DNA of 10,959 nt from Thermoproteota archaeon (lineage in GTDB: Archaea; Thermoproteota; Methanomethylicia; Methanomethylicales; B66-G16): positions 1-10,959 of the forward strand of contig QMQV01000048.1 in NCBI GenBank assembly GCA_003649085.1, in the 5' to 3' direction. Below the pieces are notes generated by a model. That model saw only the letters and a program-made list of their open reading frames with translations, searched no databases and had not been told where the DNA came from. The first letter of the stretch is position 1. The number at the start of each line of letters is the position of its first letter. Shown piece after piece: positions 6,034 through 10,959 of this stretch. A program made the translations under genes and the position numbers.

Positions 6034-7860
6034 ATGGCTTCTGCTTCTCAGATTGAGAGAACAATTCTCGAAGCTCTCAATACCTTAAAAACCAGGTTAT
6101 CGGAAGTGGAAGAGAAACCTGACGACGTGTTAACAGAGTTACAAGTGCGATGCGAAGGCCTCGAAGCTTTTCTAACACCCTTTCAATCACAGCCTAATTA
6201 CATCTTAAAATACATTGACGCGCCAAAGCTTCAAGAAGAGCTACGCAAGATATGTGAAATGGTTGAAAAAGAAGGGTTTAAAGCCAAACCACCAGTATAT
6301 GAAAAGCTTTCTCGAAGAGGGGTTCCAAAGAAGGATTTCATTGAGACAGTGTCGTATGTCTTATCTACATTGTTAGATGGAAGGCAAGCGTTAAGACGAA
6401 ACAATCAGCTGCCACAAGACTTAGACAACTTAATTTGGAAGACCGTTGAGAAATGCGTAAACTGGTTTAGCGAATACCACATAGAAGGAGGGGGGTGGTC
6501 AGGGCTAGCTTATAAGACAACGACGCACGTCTATGCCACATGGTGCGCTGTTGAAGCGTTAAGAGACTTTAAGGATCACTTAAAAACAATGGACGTGACA
6601 GAGTATCCTCAGAAGATCCTAGAGCTTTCCTCAAAAGTTGACGACATGTTAGATGATGTTAGAAGCTGGTTGATGGCTTTTGCGGAGAAATTTAAGGATG
6701 GCTATTGGGGCGAAGACGATTCTCCGCGATTCTTTTCAACGCACTTAGCGTATAACATATATGGCCTGCATCTTTTATTAAGGCTTTACGAAGAAGGCGA
6801 TAGTACAGGTGAAATCTTAAAGAAGTATGCGATTCGAGAAGTTCAGAAAATTGTTGAGATTTGGCGTGAAAGGAAAGTTCTCTTTACCAGGATGGTAGTT
6901 CATGGCTTAAAGTACAAGACCAATCATAAAGTAGAGGTGTTCCTCTACGAAGACAAATCATTACCTTACATGACAATAAAGGCTTTATCTAGAGCCGTAA
7001 AACAATTCAAGAATGCGCTATCCGAGCTTACTATCGAGATAAGTACTAATGGTTCTGTTGAGAGACAAAACTTACTTAATGCTGTACAAGCTACATTGGA
7101 AGGCATGTTAAATGACCCTCAAGGACAAATAACCCTTAAACTAGATGATCTCAGCGATAAGTTATGGAGAGAAGGTAAGAAGTCTCTCTCAATACATCAT
7201 GTCCAAAGAGCAATAGATGCTCTACAGGAGTATTTGGAATGCGTCAAGCCATCTGAGGAGAAAGAACACGAGACCGAAGTTTCACAATCTCAACAACAAC
7301 TTCTGACATGTGTCAGGGATGTCATACAAAAAAGCTATTTACAGCCTACTGAAAGCAGGTTAGAAGCTATAGAAGCCTCTTTAAAGAGCCTCCAAGAGCG
7401 TGTCGAATCACTACAAGAGCAAATAAAGGAATTGGCTTCAGTCAATAATAATTCAATTAAGAGCGTTATACAAGAGCTTATGGAGGTTCAAAGAGCTCAA
7501 AGCTTCACATTACCTGAAGATGTTGTTAGGGAATTATCAGATACCGTGGCTTCAGCTATTACCGAAATGCTTACTCACTCACTTAAAGACACCGTTAGGG
7601 AGTCAATAGAAGAGCGTATGAACCTATTGCGTGAAGGTATAAAAGAGCTATCGCAGCTGAGTGATTCGCTGCTTAAAAGTGTTGTACAAGAACTTATGAA
7701 GATAAATAACCCATTACTGTCAGATAACTTTGCTAAACAGCTATCTAAGTCGATATCAGAACAAGTTTCAGAATCTTTAACAAGAACCGTGAAGGATGCT
7801 GTAAAAGAGGCCTTTGAAGAACGTGGTAGAAGAGCCGAAGGCATTTGGTATAGAAAATAA
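6034..7860 (+). CDS. Protein of unknown function: alpha/alpha-toroid-like region plus duplicated helical C-terminus
   Basis: This 608-residue protein has no signal peptide or membrane segment. I do not recognise a named family. Residues 134-183 and 202-255 look like two related helical repeats, each with a Gly-rich turn followed by Tyr/Trp-rich helices (GGGWSGLAYKTTTHVYATW and DGYWGEDDSPRFFSTHLAY). This resembles the alpha/alpha barrels of prenyltransferases, squalene cyclases and related toroids, so the region may be a toroid domain, enzymatic or not. Residues 380-405 are helical and 435-470 are coiled coil (SLKSLQERVESLQEQIKEL). Residues 464-530 and 536-600 are a clear tandem duplication, both opening with IKEL, carrying KSV(I/V)QELM, and closing with a (T/S)(V/L)(K/R)D..(R/K)E...EER segment. 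A GAGGAG site (6023-6028) lies 5 nt before the ATG, supporting the start. It is transcribed alone, with a 213-bp gap before the roadblock gene. A cytoplasmic scaffold role is a guess. Confidence 0.7.
   Translation: MASASQIERTILEALNTLKTRLSEVEEKPDDVLTELQVRCEGLEAFLTPFQSQPNYILKYIDAPKLQEELRKICEMVEKEGFKAKPPVYEKLSRRGVPKKDFIETVSYVLSTLLDGRQALRRNNQLPQDLDNLIWKTVEKCVNWFSEYHIEGGGWSGLAYKTTTHVYATWCAVEALRDFKDHLKTMDVTEYPQKILELSSKVDDMLDDVRSWLMAFAEKFKDGYWGEDDSPRFFSTHLAYNIYGLHLLLRLYEEGDSTGEILKKYAIREVQKIVEIWRERKVLFTRMVVHGLKYKTNHKVEVFLYEDKSLPYMTIKALSRAVKQFKNALSELTIEISTNGSVERQNLLNAVQATLEGMLNDPQGQITLKLDDLSDKLWREGKKSLSIHHVQRAIDALQEYLECVKPSEEKEHETEVSQSQQQLLTCVRDVIQKSYLQPTESRLEAIEASLKSLQERVESLQEQIKELASVNNNSIKSVIQELMEVQRAQSFTLPEDVVRELSDTVASAITEMLTHSLKDTVRESIEERMNLLREGIKELSQLSDSLLKSVVQELMKINNPLLSDNFAKQLSKSISEQVSESLTRTVKDAVKEAFEERGRRAEGIWYRK
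7423..7833 (+). repeat. Tandem duplication of about 70 residues inside the 608-residue protein
   Basis: The segments at 7423-7623 and 7639-7833 encode about 65-67 residues each. They align over their whole length with one gap of about three residues. Shared landmarks are IKEL at the start, KSVIQELM/KSVVQELM, a Leu-Pro/Leu-Ser turn, and a closing SL.(T/D)(V/T)(K/V)...EER region. The repeat is recognisable in protein but not in DNA, so it is old. Confidence 0.6.
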
Positions 7861-7876
7861 GATTAATGCCTTTTCA

Positions 7877-8065
7877 CTAAAGTAATACTTCAACATCCAA
7901 AGGTTTCTTTGTTACCTCCACAGTATGATTACCCATTTGTTTCATACTCTCACCTCCATGCCCTAAAACGATTAGGATCAGAGGCGAAATTACTAATAGC
8001 TTCTTTCCAAGCCTTAACTCTCTCATTTTATGCATAAGGTATATAGGTTGAAAAGTCCTTTTCAT
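7877..8065 (-). CDS. Possible small membrane or secreted protein (uncertain)
   Basis: The 213-bp gap between the 608-residue protein and the roadblock gene holds a 62-codon minus-strand frame. Methionines at residues 1, 11, 14, 41 and 44 could each be the start. From residue 14 it has a basic n-region and a hydrophobic run (LLVISPLILIVLG, 24-36), followed by a short polar tail with KK..DVEV. This resembles a signal peptide or single membrane span. A strong GGAGGTGA lies in front of Met41 (ATG at 7945), which would give a 22-residue product without the hydrophobic part. The 5' end overlaps the promoter candidate of the roadblock gene on the other strand. No homologue is recognised. It could be chance, but no other gene explains this gap. 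Confidence 0.3.
   Translation of the reverse strand: MKRTFQPIYLMHKMRELRLGKKLLVISPLILIVLGHGGESMKQMGNHTVEVTKKPLDVEVLL
8038..8047 (+). promoter_or_regulatory. TATA box for the roadblock gene pair
   Basis: GGTATATAGG, with core TATATA at 8040-8045, is centred 31 nt before the GTG at 8074. That puts the transcript start within a few nt of the GTG, so the roadblock message is probably leaderless. This agrees with the lack of a ribosome binding site before the GTG. Confidence 0.45.
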
Positions 8066-8073
8066 AGATTACG

Positions 8074-8442
8074 GTGAGCGTTTTGTCCGAAAGCCCCTTA
8101 AAGAGAATATTGTCAGATCTCGCCAAAATTGATGGTGTTAAGGCCGTTGCCGTAGTTTCTCACGACGGTTTCCCGATAGAGTCTGTAATTTCAAGTGAAG
8201 GAGTTGATGCAGAAGCGTTAGCCGCCCTTGTGGTGGCTATACATGGCGCTGCACAAAAGTTTGGTGAAGGCTTCGCATTTGGATCAAGTGAAATAGTCAC
8301 GGCCGAGTTCTCTAATGGGATGCTCTTTTTACAAGATGTGGACAATGCTTTACTTGCTGTAATAACGGACAAAACAGCCGTTATAGGTAGAGTTAGGCTT
8401 GAAATGAAGAGGCAAAGAGAGCGTATTAAGGCATCAATATAA
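8074..8442 (+). CDS. Roadblock/LC7 domain protein
   Basis: The protein is 122 residues, the normal size for a stand-alone roadblock/LC7 (LAMTOR/MglB-like) domain, which it fills almost completely. Typical features are DGVKAVAVVSHDGFPIES (19-36), an AEALAALVVAIHGAAQKFGE helix (46-65), then strands around SSEIVTAEF and MLFLQDVDNALLAVITD, and a last helix rich in Arg and Lys. Such proteins form homo- or heterodimers and in known systems act as scaffolds or GTPase-activating partners for Ras-like GTPases (MglA, Rag, Arl). No GTPase gene is in this window. It is probably cotranscribed with the gene starting at 8478, 35 bp downstream. Start: GTG at 8074 with a TATA box at the right distance; an in-frame TTG at 8083 with GGTGA upstream is an alternative. 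Confidence 0.9.
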   Translation: MSVLSESPLKRILSDLAKIDGVKAVAVVSHDGFPIESVISSEGVDAEALAALVVAIHGAAQKFGEGFAFGSSEIVTAEFSNGMLFLQDVDNALLAVITDKTAVIGRVRLEMKRQRERIKASI

Positions 8443-8477
8443 TTCCCTCCTTAGGATCTGGTTGGTGAGCACATGAG

Positions 8478-9071
8478 GTGAGCGACAGAGTAGATGTTAA
8501 TCTAGTAGAACAAGCTGTACAAATAGCCTTAAAGAGGCTAAAGGAGCTTGAAATATCCAGCCTCCTATATAAGGTAAGTGGCATAAAGTGGTTTGTTGTA
8601 AGTTTTGAAGGCCTACCATTAAGATTTTACCACATATCTGCGGAGAAAGCTGAAGATATTGCAGCTTTACTTGAAAACTTCTCCAGAAGGCTAGATGAAC
8701 ACCTACTACGCTTAGAAGGTTTTCAAACGCAGACACTATTGATGGGGTCAGGCGACGTTGAACTTTTAGCGTTTAAGGAGCATGAAATGCTATATTTGCT
8801 CAGCATGGAAAAGTGGATAGCCGCATCCCTTGAAAAGCTACTAGACCAACTTTCTAAGGATAAGGAGATCAAATGCCCACGGTGCAACGCAAACTTAACA
8901 TATAGGGTATTTGAATGCAAGACGTGTAAGTCTACTATACCCTTCTTTGAGCTAATATGCCCTAAATGCAAAACACCGCATTTAACTAAGAGGTGTCCTA
9001 TCTGCAATAATGTTATCAAGCATGAAGAATCAAAACTTATTAGAAAAGCTAAGAAGTTCTATCCTAAATGA
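8478..9071 (+). CDS. Divergent roadblock-like domain fused to a double zinc ribbon
   Basis: The C-terminal third of this 197-residue protein has four CxxC knuckles: CPRC (133-136), CKTC (147-150), CPKC (161-164) and CPIC (173-176). These are enough for two zinc ribbons, followed by a basic tail. Residues 25-120 resemble a diverged roadblock/longin-type domain: VSGIKWFVVSFEGLPLRF gives the paired strand and turn of that fold. An AEDIAALL..F helix follows, then strands near DVELLAF and MLYLLSM and a last helix. The similarity is by pattern and is an inference. It lies 35 bp after the canonical roadblock gene, so the two products could form a heterodimer with the ribbons giving a nucleic-acid or protein contact. 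GTG at 8478 has GGTGAGC 8-14 nt upstream. The ATG at 8473 meets a stop after two codons, which rules it out. The gene ends 6 bp from a convergent gene. Confidence 0.75.
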   Translation: MSDRVDVNLVEQAVQIALKRLKELEISSLLYKVSGIKWFVVSFEGLPLRFYHISAEKAEDIAALLENFSRRLDEHLLRLEGFQTQTLLMGSGDVELLAFKEHEMLYLLSMEKWIAASLEKLLDQLSKDKEIKCPRCNANLTYRVFECKTCKSTIPFFELICPKCKTPHLTKRCPICNNVIKHEESKLIRKAKKFYPK

Positions 9072-9077
9072 ACTTTA

Positions 9078-9749
9078 TCACGCATAAACCTTGCTTACGA
9101 CTTTCCCTCCACAAACCTCAATTATATACTCAACAGCTTTCCTCTCAGCTTCATTTAACTTCTCAAGCGAAATCCCTGGAACACCACAAACAATTAACAG
9201 CACTTTTCTCGTATCAAGCGTTACCTTCGTCTCATCAGAGTCTCTATAGGGGTAAATAGCTATAACTTTCTCAGCATCAGCTAAGATAAGCTCATTGCCA
9301 CTAAGCTCCTTTTCACTTGGCATGCCAATCCCCCTAAACTTTTCACCACGCTTAGCCCATCTCAGTACAATTCCCCCGACGATTTTATCCAAGTCGAAAA
9401 CAGCTAACGCAATACCAGTCTCAATAGAAGCTAGGTTGTATGCATCGACAAGCGTGTTCACTGACGGTATTTCTTTACCCTGCAAAATCCTCCTAACCAA
9501 AGCCTCACTAGCAGGCCTAATCTTCGTAGGGTCGATGCCGAGCTCCCAGAAAAAGTCGCGATAAGCTCTAAACACTTCATAGTCTTTAAGCTCCTCAAGC
9601 TTAAACGTCATTCTAACCCTGTTGTAAACTTCACTAGCAAGCTTTCGCACCTTTTCATTGCTTTGACTAACCCTTACCCCCACAATCTCAACAGCTATCA
9701 CGTGTAAGTCAGGATACGTCTTAGCAACGTCATCATCTATCTTGAACAC
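9078..9749 (-). CDS. B3/B4 domain protein (PheT-like tRNA-binding domain, COG3382 type)
   Basis: This 223-residue protein is a stand-alone form of the B3/B4 domain of the phenylalanyl-tRNA synthetase beta chain. The diagnostic block is YRDFFWELGIDPTKIRPASE (63-82), followed by a VRRIL..K..PSVNTLVDAYN run (85-105), LASIETGIALAVFD (106-119) and a GNELILAD strand (151-158). In the synthetase this domain belongs to the beta-chain region involved in tRNA handling and editing. Stand-alone copies are widely annotated as DNA/RNA-binding and their job is not settled. The N-terminal 60 residues pack as the usual leading strand plus helix. GTG at 9749 overlaps the end of the TrmO-like gene by 17 bp and has GGAGG about 10 nt upstream inside that gene, implying translational coupling. 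It is the last gene of a three-gene set. Confidence 0.85.
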   Translation of the reverse strand: MFKIDDDVAKTYPDLHVIAVEIVGVRVSQSNEKVRKLASEVYNRVRMTFKLEELKDYEVFRAYRDFFWELGIDPTKIRPASEALVRRILQGKEIPSVNTLVDAYNLASIETGIALAVFDLDKIVGGIVLRWAKRGEKFRGIGMPSEKELSGNELILADAEKVIAIYPYRDSDETKVTLDTRKVLLIVCGVPGISLEKLNEAERKAVEYIIEVCGGKVVSKVYA

Positions 9750-10230
9750 CCTCTATCTTCCTCCAAGCTTCTTCAAGCCACTTAGCGATCTTAAACTCCT
9801 TAACATGCTTATCAGGAGTATACGGCTTAACGTCTAGCACTGGCGTACCATCAAACGCGTCTAAGCCAGAAACTTTAAGGACGTTTCCCTTTACCTCTAA
9901 TAGCTTAACAACGCTAATGCCAATTAAATTCGGTCTACTAGGAGAATCACAAGCAAATACGCCTACTTCAGGAAGCTCTTCAAGTTTATAGCCAAACCTA
10001 ACTAGCCTACGGGGCTTAACAACAAGCACTTTACGATCTTCCTCAGTAAGCTTATGGAAGAAGTAAGTGACTATTATATGTGAGTACTCTTCAATGCCTT
10101 TAAGGCCGGCAATATACTCATCGTAGACCACTATATCTGCTTCAACACCCCTCCACCTTAACTTTACCTCGTCGTCAGGCACGTTTGTCTTAACGTATCC
10201 AATAGGCTTAAATTCGATGCGTTCAACCAT
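9733..10230 (-). CDS. TrmO-like tRNA (t6A37-N6)-methyltransferase
   Basis: This 165-residue protein belongs to the TsaA/TrmO (UPF0066) family. E. coli TrmO uses S-adenosylmethionine to methylate N6 of threonylcarbamoyladenosine at position 37 of certain tRNAs. Visible marks are FKPIGYVKT at the start (7-15), IEEYSHIIVTYFFHK (46-60), the signature VGVFACDSPSRPNLIGISVV (89-108), and GLDAFDGTPVLDVKPY (122-137). Two signature residues depart from the version I know, (T)RSPxRPNPIG. Here the Arg before Ser-Pro is Asp, with Cys for the preceding Thr, and the Pro after Asn is Leu. Activity or substrate may differ. The archaeal length is normal for forms without the extra C-terminal domain of E. coli TrmO. 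ATG at 10230 has GGAGGT 7-12 nt upstream. The gene starts 17 bp after the MBL gene and overlaps the B3/B4 gene. Confidence 0.85.
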   Translation of the reverse strand: MVERIEFKPIGYVKTNVPDDEVKLRWRGVEADIVVYDEYIAGLKGIEEYSHIIVTYFFHKLTEEDRKVLVVKPRRLVRFGYKLEELPEVGVFACDSPSRPNLIGISVVKLLEVKGNVLKVSGLDAFDGTPVLDVKPYTPDKHVKEFKIAKWLEEAWRKIEGVQDR

Positions 10231-10247
10231 GCATAGACCTCCTACAG

Positions 10248-10949
10248 TTATTGGCTGGGTATTGACAAGATTAATCCAGCATATCCGTCTAGATAGTAGC
10301 TGTTATACTCTTCAACCAATAGGTTTCTAATGACAGATCCGCTGCAGTGAAGTGGGCAAATTTTCTCAACGCCTAGAGAAACCATGTTATCGACGATTTC
10401 CTTAACGAAGCTTTTGCTTTCACCAGCTAAGTGGAAACCCCCTATAACCAATTTAACCTTTAGCTTTAAATCTTCTACAGCCTTGGCAACAAAGTTATCT
10501 ACGCCTGGATGACTACAGCCAACAAAAAGCCAAAGCCCATCATCAACCTTTACTGCTAAAGCCTGTTCATATGGAGGTCCATAAAGTTGTCCTATAATAA
10601 AGACGTTGTCAGCAACCTTTAAGGTCTTATCCACCTCAACAACCTTTAACCCCATCTTCAAAATTTCATTCTTAGCTCCCCAGCTCATGCCAGAAGGCAC
10701 ATAAACAACACAACCAGGCTTAACTTCAGCTAAAGCCTTCAACCCCCCTATGTGATCCCAATGTTCATGAGAAACTACAGCAAAATCGATTTCAGATAAG
10801 TTAAACCCTAAAGCTTTGGCATTCCACTTTAATATAGCTGGGTTGGGACCAGCATCAAACAACACAGTCGTGTTTTTTAGCTTAATTACAATACTTAATC
10901 CCCAAGCACTCTTAAGCCCTACTTTAGCTCTATTGTCCACCAAGACCAT
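10248..10949 (-). CDS. Metallo-beta-lactamase-fold hydrolase (COG1237 type), possibly cut at 5' end
   Basis: This protein of about 233 residues has the MBL metal motifs in order: SHEHWDH (60-66), GCSHPG with His147, GGFH with His173, and PLHCSG with His201. An opening LVDN (3-6), a WGLSI turn (16-20) and LFDAG (30-34) place it in the group annotated as metal-dependent hydrolases of beta-lactamase superfamily II. Some members of that group are assigned to the first steps of methanopterin biosynthesis (ribofuranosylaminobenzene-phosphate pterin synthase). Membership does not prove that reaction. It heads a three-gene minus-strand set with the TrmO-like and B3/B4 genes. The listed ATG at 10949 leaves a very short first strand. 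The frame continues upstream without a stop (codons for Ser, Tyr, Ala) to the window edge, so the real start may lie outside. Confidence 0.85.
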   Translation of the reverse strand: MVLVDNRAKVGLKSAWGLSIVIKLKNTTVLFDAGPNPAILKWNAKALGFNLSEIDFAVVSHEHWDHIGGLKALAEVKPGCVVYVPSGMSWGAKNEILKMGLKVVEVDKTLKVADNVFIIGQLYGPPYEQALAVKVDDGLWLFVGCSHPGVDNFVAKAVEDLKLKVKLVIGGFHLAGESKSFVKEIVDNMVSLGVEKICPLHCSGSVIRNLLVEEYNSYYLDGYAGLILSIPSQ

Positions 10950-10959
10950 AGCGTAGGAT

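Noticed and set aside
7575..7844. 89-codon minus-strand frame, Ser-rich
   Set aside because: It is antisense to the duplicated helical tail of the 608-residue protein, a low-complexity effect.
8497..9019. Two overlapping minus-strand frames of 79 and 98 codons
   Set aside because: They run antisense to the roadblock-like/zinc ribbon gene, whose four CxxC motifs show which strand codes.
9068..9564. Plus-strand frames of 63 and 89 codons
   Set aside because: They lie antisense to the B3/B4 gene, which has clear family motifs; they are also Ser/Leu-rich without motif or ribosome binding site.

Overview
The window looks archaeal. TATA-like boxes sit 25-35 nt ahead of several starts. Starts are mixed ATG/GTG/TTG, some apparently leaderless and some with GGAGGT-type ribosome binding sites, and AGA/AGG/ATA codons are common. 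The gene families (secreted Beta_propel/COG4880 protein, DUF116, stand-alone roadblock/LC7, TrmO-like, stand-alone B3/B4) fit as well. I would place it in Thermoproteota or a related thermophilic lineage, but the sequence alone does not fix the taxon.

Left part (1-2280, all minus): a truncated Pol-beta-type nucleotidyltransferase runs off the left edge. It is followed by a cysteine-rich DUF116 protein and a 578-bp stretch without an intact gene. That stretch holds an inverted repeat next to the DUF116 promoter and what looks like a decayed gene broken over several frames. Next comes a 125-residue protein that is almost pure leucine-zipper coiled coil, built from a 63-bp tandem repeat.

Centre (2280-5880): two exported proteins are transcribed divergently from a 61-115 bp spacer. 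The minus one is a 650-residue secreted beta-propeller protein (COG4880). The plus one is a secreted zinc-dependent phospholipase C/S1-P1-like enzyme with a lamin-tail domain apparently inserted in its helical domain and a dockerin-like calcium-binding repeat pair at its C-terminus. Together they suggest extracellular or cell-surface activity.

Right of centre (6034-9071, plus): a 608-residue protein of unknown function has an apparent alpha/alpha-toroid (prenyltransferase/cyclase-like) region and a duplicated helical tail. A separate promoter then drives a canonical roadblock/LC7 protein and a second protein that looks like a divergent roadblock domain fused to four CxxC knuckles. This is a candidate small-GTPase-type signalling or scaffold module with no GTPase in view. 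A possible small membrane ORF lies antisense in the gap before it.

Right end (9078-10959, minus): a tight three-gene set of MBL-fold hydrolase (COG1237 type), TrmO-like tRNA methyltransferase and B3/B4 domain protein runs towards the roadblock pair and converges on it. The last two point to tRNA modification or quality control. No rRNA, tRNA, CRISPR array or intact mobile element was recognised.
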